Positions 38,701 through 50,872 of a DNA stretch of 64,000 nucleotides are shown here, one piece after another. The notes under the pieces were generated by a model that saw only the letters and a program-made list of their open reading frames with translations, searched no databases and had not been told where the DNA came from. Every line of letters starts with the position of its first letter. Within the stretch, counting starts at the first letter, position 1. The DNA lies in contig AZLU01000006.1 in the NCBI GenBank assembly GCA_002224055.1, positions 268,166 to 332,165 on the forward strand. The letters are read 5' to 3'. The position numbers were made by a program, and so were the translations under genes. This DNA comes from Pezizomycotina sp. ARF18 (Eukaryota > Ascomycota).

Positions 38701-38843
38701 ACGGGCTGTTCAACAGTCTGTTCAACGGTTTCCTGTACGGCTTCCACTGGTTCGGCAGGTATATCTTGTTCGACGGTTTGAATCTGTTCCTGAGATTCAC
38801 CGTTGACGGTCGGCTCAGCCGTTTGTAGTCTAGGAGACTCCAT
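35792..38843 (-). CDS. Multi-exon protein of unknown function, Gln-rich start and Pro-rich tail
   Basis: The start at 38843 gives MESPRLQTAEPTVNGESQEQ and a Gln/Val-rich N-terminus. Short exons then encode a beta-rich region: RRITFEDAGDPYDFNLTGS, LLRPEYNPQQENLVRVELEY, GLGEDWMILSEDL, VQQYRPFCLDIYFWSK, DATDFVHHVENMI, EDDNGSGEVFRQDGK, SGEMRLLIHSAYDNGHVTLV, FSYQLPEGLFVQVRFMSVEK and YQDAKRFQEILRGEVMMFNW. A later block is GIHIEHETGTAVVRVSGL and PWECSGIVCSFKMRF. The last 700 bases code a Pro/Ser/Gln-rich disordered tail (PPPPLAAAFPELGSPPMHM). Introns with clear donor, branch and acceptor sites lie at about 38437-38605, 38170-38285, 37920-37980, 37712-37785, 37455-37510 and 37188-37240. I do not recognise the family. 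The FQEILRG block after a strand-rich stretch vaguely recalls PH-like folds, which is speculation. Confidence 0.6.
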
Positions 38844-41800
38844 TGTTTCTTCAAACGCTGCGTATGCGATATATTAGATCTATAATATATTAAAAAAGTG
38901 GCAAGCGAAGCGGCCCTGCGACACACAGGGACGGGAGAAGTCAAGGAGGGAAATGAAGGAGGCGAAAGCAATGAGAAGAAAAATATACAGTGAACAGAAG
39001 AGAAAAACGATTACTTGACCAAAAGGCAAAAGTAAGAGAAAACAACCCCAGGTTCAGAAAAACAAGGAAGATCACCCTTTTTTAATATTTTCGAGACGGG
39101 AAGTGTTGGGATATGCGACTCTTTCATATATAAAAAGTCTTCAAACGAAAAGGAAATTGAGAAGAGGAGCGGAGTAAGATCAGTAAGGGAATTTCCTTTT
39201 TTTTTTTACTGTCCCTCATTTTCTGTCTTATTCTTTTTTCGTTCGCGGCCAATTGTGGGGACAGCCCACTAAGATTCGGACGAATCGGATACGATGCAAT
39301 ATGGGACCTAGGCGCGTAGCTGGTCACAGCGAGAGCGAGGGGCCCCTCAAAAAAAGATATATATTGATCCAAGGGCTAGAAAGGACAGGAAGGATCTTCC
39401 CCCTTTGCCTTTCATTGCTTTTTCTTCTCTTCTTCTTCTCTTTCCCACCCCTTCAGTATTGTTATTAGGCATTTTCCGTGCTTAGAAAATTGCCTGACCA
39501 GTGACCAGTGACGAACGACCGCCCAAGCCGGTGGGACTCCAATTGCAGAATAGCTCTGCGCAAAAAAGAAAAAAAAACTATAATAATAAAAATTCCCACA
39601 TTCTAATCAGGTGTGGGCGCTTAGAGGATATTTGACGAACGTGTCGAGACTCGGGAGCCTCAGCTAGGTAGCTTAAAAGTGAATTATTCCCAAAACGATC
39701 AGAAAATAAAAAGAAAGGTGCGGCATATTTCTTTTTTTTTGCGCTGATCCCTATTTATTCTCTCTCGAAGTCTGAGAAGGTCCGTGGTAAGCCAACGTCT
39801 CAAAATTTTCCGGACCACAGCTTTTCCCACTCTCGCCTTTCTCAAAGATATCCCAATGTCCAGTGAAGTCCCACACCAAACCCCTTTTTTTTCTCGTCCT
39901 TCCCGCCTTGGTGAACAACTAAAAGATCGGTCCGCCGTCTGCAAGACCGCAAGAGGGAAATTGGTGGTGATACAAATTTAGAATCCAACGTCAAAAGGTG
40001 TTTTTTATCGCCAGCACCGTGCTGCGCCTCCAGCCGAGTGTTTCAACGTCAGTGGGGAGGTCTTGACGTCTATCTTGCATGCGGTTTCCGTATACTGAAG
40101 TTACTGACCTCGACGTTGAACCGTCTTATCTTCTTCTTAATAGCTAACCTCAGTGATTCCTCAAGCCTAGGATAACCATAAGCGCTCCGAAATTAAGGAC
40201 CAGGTGGCATATCTTGTCACATTTTTTGTCCTTTCTGCCATTTTTAGACACAAAGCTATTGTCTGCGTCTTTATTGTCTTGGTTTCCGTACCTTTCTCGT
40301 CAAGGTGTTCACGGTGATAACTTGACGATTGCGTTGAATTGCTGGTCTGGGGAAAGGGAAAGAGGTCCCCTCGGTTTTCCAACCCTCCAATTCTTCGGCG
40401 CCTGCATTTGCGCGCCGACTAAACCAAAAAAAGAAGGTTTTCAAGCCAGCAGTAACAAAGAAAGACCACTTTTGCGTATTTTCAAGGAAGACGTTCCCAA
40501 TAGCAACACTGTTGACCATTACTTGAAGTAATAGTAAATCGCGACACCCATCGCGATGGCCATTGAGTATATGCCCTTATTTTCCGAAGGCGCTCCGTAT
40601 ATCCTAATAGAATGGAATTCAAATCATATCTTCACTTTAGGCGACAAATACAAAATCGGCAACTAAAGAAAGATCTGTAAACAATTAATCTCTTTGAAAG
40701 GTTAGCGGGTCAACATTGGCATTCTGAGAGATTTCTGTGAGGAAGCTTTCTCCTTCTTTCTCCTTCTTTTCTGTTTCCTTTCTTTCAATTTTTTTTTCCT
40801 CCATTTTTTTTTTTTTTCAAAGTGCGATCCGCGCGAGAAACAGAATTATCGTGGGGAAATTATCGTGAGGGGTGAACTCGATGCTACCAAAAATAGCTCA
40901 ACCGCACCTTCACATTTGCGAATGCTTCACGTTTTTCAAGCCTGCAGAGAATCGCTAAAAGCGCGCGATAACGATACCATTAACGAGTCTCTCAAACCTG
41001 TAACTTATTTCTTTTCATCGCGTTATCTTCCATGTATAACCTGATTTATACGATAAGTCTTTTAATCGGACCTCCCAAGCGATAGAGAAAGCGATACAAG
41101 TGAAAAAGAAAGTGTGGCGGTTTTGGTGCGGAATAGAAAGAGAGCGTACGTGCTGAATAAAAGAAAGAGACACACGCACACGATACGGTAGACCGTGTGA
41201 TACGGTGAGCATCCAAAAGGCGCCACGGACCCAAATAGAACTTCTCCCAAAAAAAAATTTTTTTTTCTCCTCTCACAATTGCATATGCTTATTTTTTTTT
41301 TTCGGGCACTCGGTGGCATGGGGTTTCTCTGCAATACTGGATATACTGTGATGGCTTTTCTGGGCGTGAAGGGATCGACATACCTTCTGGACATTGAGCA
41401 AAACTGATTGGATATTTCAGCGATCTCGCCCAAGTCCAGATCTCACACAAAGCTGTAAAAGAGAGGTCCCACATACCGAAACGGTGGTTTTTTTCTTTTG
41501 GGCAAATATATTCCTCTCCTCCCTCGTGGAAAACGGAGGAATAAAGTGGAAGAGTGATAAAAGAGGGCAGGAGTAAACGATTGAGGAGGCGCCTTTTGAA
41601 TTATCAATACTTAAGCTGATTTAAGAGCAACGTTTTTTTTTTTTTTTTCCTTCTAAGAAAGAAAATAGGGTAATGTGAGCCGAACAGGATGATATTAGCT
41701 TGAACTTGGACCAGTGTGGAGTCTCCTTCCCTCCACCTTTTATACTCCGTAGATTGGCGAGCGAGCGCTGCACTTATATCGCTATCTTGAAATCTAAGAG

Positions 41801-42863
41801 AAAGAAGGCAGCAAGGTTGTTTGATTGAAGCAATCCCAAAAAAAAAAAAAAAAAAAAAAAAAGAACTCGCCTTTGCGGACGAAGTCCAACGAACCTCGAA
41901 GGCCCAGCTGGAGAAGCTGGCTGTCAATTCATACCTTGGTTCGCGGTCCCTGTAGTCGTGGATTGGTTCTATCGCGGTTGGTATTGGTTCCCTTGCCTGC
42001 CCCTACCCTGTTGCCTGCTGCTTGTCTAGTTTTCGCCAATGTTGCTTTCGCGCTTCCCTGCACCTGCCCAGAGACAACCTCTTGGAGCTAAGGGAAGAAA
42101 TGTGTCATCTGAAGGCTAACAAGCTGAAATATAAGAAATTGAAAGAGTAAGAAGAAATTGGCTATTGTCTTCCGTCGGTGAACTATACAGTGGTCGTCAT
42201 TATATTATTTGATGCCCAGACGAAAGATCTTTGATCTGTTTAAGTGGGTTTGATAGAATTTGTTATTTCTCAATATTTTGAGGTGCGACGAGCAAGAGAA
42301 ATAAAGTTGAAATAGTAGAGGGTTAAAATAAATAAAATAAAATTCTGAGCTAAAACAATTAATTATTATTTTCTCCCCCTCTCGCTTGTTATTTCTGTTC
42401 TCCAGCTACTTCCAAAAATTTCTTTTTAATTCTTATTCTACCCCACACAACAGAAAATCCATCTATTATACTAATTTTCTTTTTTAGCCTTCTGTCCCAT
42501 CGAACGCATAATACCAGAGATTCTAACGAATTTGACGAACAAAATAAACAGCTCCGTATCTCGCTATCATCCTTATTATTATTATTTTGATATTTCATGC
42601 CTTACATCCTTCGAGAGCAGTGTTGAGAGGTTGCAGATTCAAGAGGAAGCGAAGAAGCCAGGGAGTAGAAAGAAAGGTACGTACTGGAAGTGGATCCAAT
42701 CACCAATTTATTGGTCACGATCATCCCGATAAAAGTCCATTTTTCTGCGTCTCTTCCCTTTCTCCATCCCTTCAGCACAGTTCTTCTTCCTCCGCTATCG
42801 GGCTTTCACCAAGGTAAACCCCCGCAAGTGAGCTCATTTATTTGATCCCTCTTTCTCATTTCC

Positions 42864-42900
<37 letters not shown>

Positions 42901-44463
42901 CTATCAACGAGTGCCACGATCTCGTTCTCGCACCAACGTCCTTGATTTGTTAGTAGTCGTTGTAGGTGACAGATTGAGTACATTGCTTTTCTACCACCTT
43001 TCCACTTCAAACTTGCTTAAAGAGAGAAGAGGAGTCGTAAAGGTCTCATTTAACATTTGAAACCCCCAAGAGATAAGAACAGGAGACTGGACAGAATTCT
43101 GAAAACGGAGGCTGGGAACTTTGGAAGTACTCTGGAGGGACGAGAGGAGAGAGAAAAGATAGAATCAGAAGGAAGGAAAAAGAAAGAAAAAAATTTTTTT
43201 TTTTTTATTTTTCCTTCAAATTCACTCAGCATATCGAAGAAGAGGAAGAGAAAGAAAAGAGAGAGAGAGAGATAATATACTATTTGTATCTTCTGTGATA
43301 AGCAAAATAGCCATTGCAGGATCTCTTACTAATTTTATCAGCCCAATCCAAATTGCCCATCTCCCTCAAGATCCAGGGCAGAATCCATCCGTTTCTTCCT
43401 CTGCCGACGATACCACTGCACTCTCGCTGCAAGTGACATCACGACAATCGCCAAAACTGAACATGCATCTGAACTGAGAAAAGGTCTTTTTTTTTTCCTC
43501 CTCCGAACAGTATAGCTTCGCGACCAAACGACAACTACTCAGTGCTATCCAGGAATTTGGACACGAACAACCATCGCCCCCCAGAAAAATACACTATTTT
43601 CCCCAGCCGGTTCTCGGTTTTGACTCTTTCAAAACGACTCCAATTACGATCGACCGCTTTTTCCTTTTCCTAACTTCGAGCCCCCTTAGTAACGGCTTGA
43701 ATACGTTCCTTCTTTCTGTCTCGTTCATTTTTTCGCTCTCTTTTTCCTCCTATCCTCACCAACACGCCTTTGTTTTTTTTTTTTTTTTTTTTTCTCTCTC
43801 TCTTTCGGCTCTCTTCTTGAGGCTCCATTCCTTCCCTCCTGCTTATATCCATTAGATCCGTCTCCCCCCCCAAAAAAAAAAAAAAAAAAACTGCCGTCCG
43901 GAATTGACTCTTTTCGCTCCCCGTCTGGCCTTTCGACCACGCCTCCGTCCGCTGCCGATTTCAAACACCTGAGCAGGCAGTCGATTAAATAACTATTTTC
44001 TTGTATTAGCCCTCCCGACGCTTCTTACTTCCGTTTGTTCCTTCCTCGCACTTTTTTATTTTATTTTTTTTCCTTCCTGAATTCTTTTTCATTTTGTACA
44101 TTACCAAAAGAAAATCTTAGGAAAGGTTCTGTCCATCTAGCCAGAAACGGTCATCCGTTCCCTCTTTTTCTTTCCCTCTTTACTCTTTCCCTCTAAGTTT
44201 CCGTAACCAGCCTTATTAATTCTTTCTTCTACGAGGTTCATCAGCCAGCCTCGTCATATATCAGTGTCCACTATTCGGGTCACACCCCTTTGGCCGTTGA
44301 TCACTTATTTTTTCGGAGAGGGAATCGGTCCGAGGACAACTCTGTAAGCAACAGTAGAGGTTTATCTCGGCAGAGCGACTACCGAATAGCGCATCTCCAA
44401 GCTTCAAACCACTTGAAGCCTTTTAACGTACAAGAGATCGAGATCGGCTACTAGAATTACGAG
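38844..44463. other. 5.6 kb gene-poor tract ending in a CT-rich leader
   Basis: This is the longest stretch without a convincing gene. It begins with the promoter of the minus-strand gene and ends with about 1.6 kb of pyrimidine-rich DNA before the phosphatase: a (CT)n run at 42869-42897, TTTC/CTTT blocks, T21-like runs near 43770 and an A-run near 43870. Overlapping frames at 39124-41927 are short, overlap on both strands and lack motifs. One coiled-coil-like fragment at 41863-42150 is listed separately. The CT-rich part is probably promoter and long 5' leader. Confidence 0.5.
41863..42150 (+). pseudogene. Orphan coiled-coil gene tail or fragment
   Basis: One plus-strand frame reads FADEVQRTSKAQLEKLAVNS, YLGSR, then a stop or intron, then RDNLLELREEMCHLKANKLK and KYKKLKE before TAA at 42150. 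If a 150-base intron (donor GTCCCT at about 41952, acceptor CCCAG at about 42069) is removed, the two heptad-rich pieces join in frame. An A25 run sits directly upstream. No start or body of a gene is seen. It may be the last exons of an otherwise lost coiled-coil gene. Confidence 0.3.
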
Positions 44464-46295
44464 ATGGGAAATCAACCATCGAAGAAATCCGGCGGCGGAA
44501 ACGGTTCGGGAGGGCGGATCAAATTTAGCGTCAATCACCATGACCCCGATTCTCAACCCTCAATAGCCTCGATCTTCCTCCCCCGGCAAGCAAGTCTCTG
44601 CGAGGCTCCATACGCTCCAAGATCGGGAAAGATCGGGATAAGGATAGCCCGTCAACTTCCGCCGCAAATATACCGGGGAGCCTAGGTGATAAGCTACAGA
44701 TTCGGGACGAGTGGGACGCGCCAGTAAGGACACCAACCGTCCACCCCCTATCGTCTCGAGCTTGGTGGCGGAAGCTGAAAGGTCTTCAGCTGGAAAACCG
44801 ATGGACGCCAACCACCGCGACTATACCTGATACCGAAGATGGTGCCGGAGCTGGAGCAGGCGATTCCGCGCCTGAGCCACCGCCTTCCCCATCAATGAGC
44901 CAGTCCCTGGGAAGGTCACCACGCCCTCGACGGAATCACAAAGAGGTTGATAATGTATCTGATGTTCCAGCCGGCCATGGTGGACCACCGCCTCTCTCAA
45001 CCGCAACTCAGCGTGCTAGTGAATCCATACTTGTCAAGCACCCAGGCAAGACAATTCCAATTGCCACCAACGGTGACGCCAGTGGAGGAGAGCGCGGCAA
45101 ACAGTACCCCGACAATGGCCATGTCTGCCCTCAATTCCTTGGACTTAGACGAGATGATTACCCGGTTGCTTGACGCCGGATACGCTGGCAAGGTCACCAA
45201 AACGGTTTGCTTAAAGAATGCGGAAATCAATCAAATATGCGCAGCAGCCCGAGAACTCTTCCTGTCTCAGCCCTCTCTGATCGAGCTAGCACCCCCTGTT
45301 AAAATTGTTGGTGATGTACACGGCCAGTATACGGATCTCATTCGCCTCTTCGAGATGTGCGGGTTTCCTCCGAGCGCCAACTTTCTCTTCCTGGGCGACT
45401 ACGTTGATCGTGGGAAGCAGAGTCTCGAAACTATTCTCCTTCTTCTCTGTTACAATTGAATACCCCGAAAACTTTTTCTTGCTACGAGGCAACCACGAAT
45501 GTGCTAATGTCACGCGAGGTAAGTCGATATCTCCACACAGTTGACGATTCACTAGCGACTAAGCGAAGAACATAATACTAATTGTTTGCTAGTGTATGGA
45601 TTTTATGACGAGTGCAAGAGGCGCTGCAATGTCAAAGTTGGAAGACTTTCATCGATACGTTCAATACTCTGCGATAGCTTCCATCGTTGCCGGAAAAATC
45701 TTTTGCGTCCATGGTGGTCTTTCTCCCTCCCTCTCTCATATGGATGACATCCGTCAAATAGCGCGGCCTACCGATGTGCCTGATTACGGTCTCCTCAATG
45801 ACTTGCTTTGGTCTGATCCTGCGGATATGCAAAATGACTGGGAAGAAAACGAGCGCGGCGTCAGTTATTGTTTCGGAAAAAGGTCATTCTCGAGTTTTTG
45901 CAAAGGCATGACTTCGACTTAGTTTGCAGGGCACATATGGTTGTGGAAGATGGCTATGAGTTTTTCAACGACCGAACATTAGTGACCGTCTTTTCAGCGC
46001 CAAACGTAAGTATCAAAAACCCACGGGCTTCTCTATATTCCGGTTTCAGCTAGCTAATGTTCAAACATCTTTCTATAGTATTGCGGCGATTTGATAATTG
46101 GGGAGCTGTCATGTCCGTGTCCGCTGAGCTTCTATGCAGCTTTGAACTTTTGAAACCACTCGATTCTAGCCAGCTTAAAATGCACATCAAAAAGGACGCA
46201 CCAGGAGGAATTCTCTCATGCATCAATCACCAGTAAGTCAGAAGTTTAGTTTGCTCCCAGCTCATGAAAGCCTCCTCGTTAACAGAATGATGTGA
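44464..46295 (+). CDS. PPZ1: PPZ-type serine/threonine protein phosphatase
   Basis: This PP1-related phosphatase acts in salt tolerance and cell-wall integrity in yeasts. MGNQPSKKS is an N-myristoylation-type start, as in Ppz1. A Ser/Pro-rich disordered N-terminal arm of about 210 codons follows, then the catalytic domain: [37 protein letters not shown] (metal-binding Asp, His), [110 protein letters not shown] and [12 protein letters not shown], stopping at 46295. Introns: 45519-45592, 46006-46078 and 46233-46285, all with GTAAGT donors. All catalytic residues are present. Frame changes occur in the arm, before IEYPENF (one base lost beside an A/T run), near YDECKRR and near CFGKK. The leader is long and CT-rich. 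Confidence 0.94.
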
Positions 46296-48044
46296 TAGCC
46301 TGCAAAATATTCCGCGCATTCATACTGAATATTATACTGGATCATCGTTTGCTGGTCATGGATGTTGATTGGCAATACCGGTTCTATCTCAGAGCATCGT
46401 GACTGAGGTTTTACAAGTATTGTCCTTCCTCCATCAACATATCCAGAAAGCGCAATACCGAATATGTATGCTTCCTTTTCTTCTAGATCCCAGAAAACTG
46501 CTTCCTCTTTACATGTAAAAGGACGCATATGTCCCCTTTGGACATGGTATAATCTCACGAACAACGAAATTAATTTCATATACGAGTTCCGGAGAAACGA
46601 AACCCTCGCAGTTCTGTTTGTCATTCTAACCGAAACTTTATTTCCCCCTCGACCTTTCGATATGAACGACTCGTTCATAATACCAATTTTCCGACACACT
46701 TTTCGTATCCTATCCGGTATATAGCTTTTATACCTTTCTTTACAACCTTTCAACGCCGGCTAAATTAGAGGTGTCGTTTTGTCTTTGCTGCGACCGTTCC
46801 TACAAAGTTGCCATTTTCATAATTCTGAGGTCTTCTTGATTTAACAAAACAATATCGTTTTTTTCTATCCTACCTTCTTCATTCCGAGCATTCAAAGAAC
46901 ATTGTTTTGGTTAACTAAAATTTGGGGCTAGTTAGAAGTTGTGTCATTTCATCACCTCTCGTGAAAATCCGGCGTCTGCTTTTTCTTCTCCTTTTTTCCC
47001 CTTTTATTCCCCCTCTTATACCACCCCTACTACTTAATGATTTGTCTTTTTACATCTAACTATTATCCTTCAATATTATTACGCTGAGTATCACAATCCT
47101 TCTACACTTTTTGCCTTGTCGACCTGTTTCCTTCTTTATCGTTCTTGTTTAACCACGTGCTTATTATTATTTATTCTCTTTAGTGTAGTGCTTCAACGTA
47201 GTTCCGCTGTAAGTTAGTGTTTTCGGGTCTGCATTCTCTTTGCTACCTTCTTCCTCCTTATGATGGAAATACATCCCTCTTCTCCTATACTTTTTTTTTC
47301 CTTATACGCCTCTCCGTAAGTGCCTTTCTATACCGGATTATTCTTTTTTTGAATATTTTTGAGATATTTATGCCTCCTTTTCCTCGCTCTCTTTTTTCCT
47401 CTTCTTTTAGCATATACGTGAACTTTTCTCTTTCCTTGTCTTTTCTTGTTCTCTTTTTCTCTATCACCTGTTCTTTCCCATATCTATTTACTTATATACA
47501 TAATGGAATAAAAAACACAAAAATCCCAGCGGGCTAATTTACTTGGTCATAGCCCCCTTTCAATCCCCTTTTTATGAGGATTTATCCTTGCTGTATAATG
47601 CATGTGACAAGCTATGACGATCTTAGAACGCCTACTTTAAATTGCGTAGATCACATGTCATGGCTGCTCATCAAGGTTTGTAATAAATTCTATGTTATTT
47701 GTAGCTATATAGGCACTCATACCAGAATAGTGTGCAAGGGTGTTTGAACAACTTGGTTTAATGTAATATGCGGATATTTGATACTTGCATTACTTAATTC
47801 TACATGAGATTAAAAATACGAAAAAACAAAAGATATCAAAAAGGTAGTCTAGAAAACTTGTCCATACTTAGTTATCGAGTCCATCCCGGCGCTGTTGCCT
47901 TTTTTGACTATAAGTTCTACTTCGACGAGCTTGAAGTTTCCGATTACGCGTTTTATAATGTGTTCTTCGGCTTTTTAAGATTGAGGTTAATATCGTATTC
48001 AAAAAATGACGTGGTGGAGGTGCGTCAATCATTAGACGCTTTAA

Positions 48045-48830
48045 TGCGTACAACCGATATCCATCAGTTTAGTATAAGATGAGGATAGTATACTCGTGGC
48101 TGAACTTGTCCTCGTAGATTATCTATTTAGGCTTCGTTATTTGAAATGGCGTAGCGGAAGATATATTAATCTCTAAATAATCTATGTTGCATAACTAATA
48201 TCTATTAATTAGCAAAAAGATGAGGATAGTATGCTCGTGGCTGAACCTGCCTCGTAGATATATCTATCTCGTCTTCGTTTGTTTGCTATTTTGTGCTATA
48301 AGCGCTTACGCAAGAGGCTTGTCATACTCTTCGAATCACCTGCGGACTTGTTCTTCGGGTATAGTGTTCTGAGATGTGTACGGAAGGTACGTTTCTTGTT
48401 GAGATTATGGCGGCGTAAGAACCCTCTCGAGTTATTCAGTGATCTTTAATCTATAGACACTTTATGTTGCACAACCGGCGTCTACATTATAGAAGATAAA
48501 GATAGTATGTCGGTGGCTGACTTGCACACGTACACTATCTATCTAGGCTTCGTTGTTTGCGATGTATGCTATGAGACGCTTAACGCTAGAGACATTATCA
48601 GATTCTTCGAATGGCCTCACAGAACTTGTTCCTTGGGGTTAGTGTTTTGAGGTGTAGCGGATGTACGTTTCTTGTTGAGATTATGTCAGGATATGATATC
48701 TCTCAGGTTTCTCTCAGTGTTTTTGACTTAATCAGCTCTTGTTACGTACTTCGTTTTCGCACTGTTTCTGCTCTAAGGTCGTGGTTTTCTGAAGGACTTC
48801 TACCTAATTACGTTGTATGAACCCATTCGT
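48045..48830. repeat. Diverged tandem repeat array, three units (A, B, C)
   Basis: Unit A (about 48045-48183), unit B (48184-48462) and unit C (48463 to about 48830) share the opening acaac/ataac box, GATAGTATnnTCGTGGCTGA-like block (48081, 48222, 48501), a TATCTAT...GCTTCGTT box and, in B and C, CTTCGAAT and CGTTTCTTGTTGAGATTATG (48390, 48669). A is half length. B and C are about 280 bases apart and roughly 70 percent alike by eye. Confidence 0.75.
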
Positions 48831-49609
48831 CCATAAGTAGGCTATATGACCAGGAAATCATTCCACGTTGTTTTGCGATTTTATGACGTGGGATGCTTAT
48901 ATCGGAACATAATAAATTTTGATATCAATTTGGCGGTGCATTCCAGTGGTTTGAAGTGAAAAATCTTGTTAGCTCGTCTTGTGTTCATGCTTCGATATTG
49001 TGACGTTGGCGGAATAAATTTACTTTGTATGTAGCGTGGCCACAGCCTTTGCGTCACTACTGACTTTAGCTGCTTGATTGATTGATGATTTGAGGATCGG
49101 AGGTACGTTCCTATGATCCAACCGGAGGCGTCGTTGTACTAGATGGATTTCGTCGACTGGTATCACGCTCCTTTGGGATACCCCATCGAATAATAATAAC
49201 GATAAACAGGTCCGCGATGTCGATTTATTCTTAGGTTTATACATGGAGTGGCTTCTACTCCTACGTTGGTCGATATGTGACAAGAAGTGCGAGACGAGAT
49301 GTTGATCGCTGAGGTGCAGGGAGCTTAGCCTCGAAGTTGCGTTTCATAAGAGGTTTACTATGGCGCGTGACCGCTTTTCGTTCCCCCCTATGATCATTAG
49401 AACGAATTTATTGGATTCAACCGCCTTTACACACCGCTGTTCTACTGTACTATAACAAAAGAGTACGGGCTAGCTAAATCGTATTGAATACTTTATCGTG
49501 TGAGTAATGCAGTCTGGTGAGTTTATCATGGCTTTAACAAGACAGTTTGATACGTTATAGCGCTATAGCTATAGCTGCTGCTGTGAGTAATCTATCTCGC
49601 CTCTCCGGA

Positions 49610-50160
49610 GACAAATAATATATCGATTAACTGCGCTGCGCTAGAGATTCTCGTATAGTGCTTTTTGAATATCGCGGTTGAGTTGGACTTCATTTGCTAC
49701 TTCTATCAAACAATCTCCCTCTTTCTTGTAACTGACCTATGATTTAGTGAGTTATCAGCTCACGATTACTCAACGTATTTTTGGCACTTGTAGTAATAAT
49801 CGCGGCGAGGTTAGTTTCCGTAATATCGTTAAGGGCTGCAATTCGTAGAGTTATATTTACCGCTGAGTTTGGTTGGAACATTGCTAGTTACCCATGGCGA
49901 TGGCGATGGCGATAATATTTCAGAATAAGTGCGCTGTGCTGGGAGATCTCCTTGTATAGTCCTTTTTAATATCGTGGTTGAGTCGGACTTCGTTTGTTAC
50001 TTCTATCAAAAGATGCGACTCTTTTTGTACCTGAATTACGTTTTTATCGGGCTCTCAGCTCACAAAGTAGTACTACTCCCAGAATCTTTGGCATTTTGTA
50101 TAATAGTCGCGGACCAAGCAATTCCCGTAAGATTGCCCTGGTTAATAAGTGGCTTATCGT
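49610..50160. repeat. Diverged tandem duplication, two units (D, E)
   Basis: Unit D (about 49610-49905) and unit E (about 49906-50160) align over most of their length. Anchors are GCGCTG(C/T)GCT, AGTnCTTTTTnAATATCG, GACTTC(A/G)TTTG(C/T)TACTTC followed by TATCAAA, ATCAGCTCAC/CTCAGCTCAC, and a TTTGGCA/TTTTGGCA box. In the best block most differences are transitions. Spacing is about 290 bases, close to that of B and C. Confidence 0.7.
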
Positions 50161-50872
50161 GTCAAAATGAGTGGTTTATATTTGAAACAATGGTATCAAA
50201 ACATGTCTGCACATCTGGTAGATCGCTTATCCATGTTGCCAGCTTGTGAATCTTTGGCAGTATACACATATCACAGCCACAAGATACATGCCGAACTGGC
50301 ATATCATATGGTATAGGAACTGGGCCTGGAACTATATTGCTTCTTTACCTCAAGAGTAGTGGCTCCGATGTCGATACTATGACAATCTGGGTCGAGTGTG
50401 GCGATGAATACGTTAGCGGCGATATCAACTTGTATAACACCGATGTATTGATTGTACTATTCTGGCTTTCGTATATCGTTGAGTTGGCTACTCGATGTCT
50501 TCAGTCTCGTATATTATCTTTCGTTGCATGGATTGACTGGTTTTGCAGCGTCGTCATTTTCACGATAGAGTTCCTTGTGTGCTTTTTTCTATACGCTCGA
50601 CGTCCAAGAGGATTTTGGGGATAAGGTATCCCATATAGTCGCAATCGCCGAATAGTTAGGATAAACCGTATAAGAAGATTAACTAGGCGTTATGAACTCC
50701 AAACCATGGCTCCCTAGACTAGGGTTCATTTTGCTGTTCTATGAGGCCCATGTCGAACCTAGCGATTAGACGTCGCTAATGTCATATCAGTCCTGATCTC
50801 GGAAATGTTCTGAAGGTTTTGCCACCGCGTCTCAAGGTAATGTAGAGATAGTTCCCCAGGCCAGGCCCTGCT

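Larger units (their letters stand above)
46296..50860. other. 4.6 kb gene-free island
   Basis: The first 1.2 kb is T-rich trailer. From about 47600 the character changes: base composition is more even, homopolymers are scarce, and diverged tandem repeats appear (listed separately). Frames such as 47804-48082, 48611-48820, 49929-50249 and 50337-50624 (+) have no domain, and the repeat copies do not keep a common reading frame, so coding is unlikely. Confidence 0.5.

Noticed and set aside
38844-41830. Overlapping 60-120-codon frames on both strands
   Set aside because: They overlap one another, are low-complexity or composition-driven, and show no splice-linked continuity.
48045-50160. CRISPR array
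   Set aside because: Units are about 280 bases, strongly diverged and without short identical repeats or uniform spacers; the organism is a fungus.
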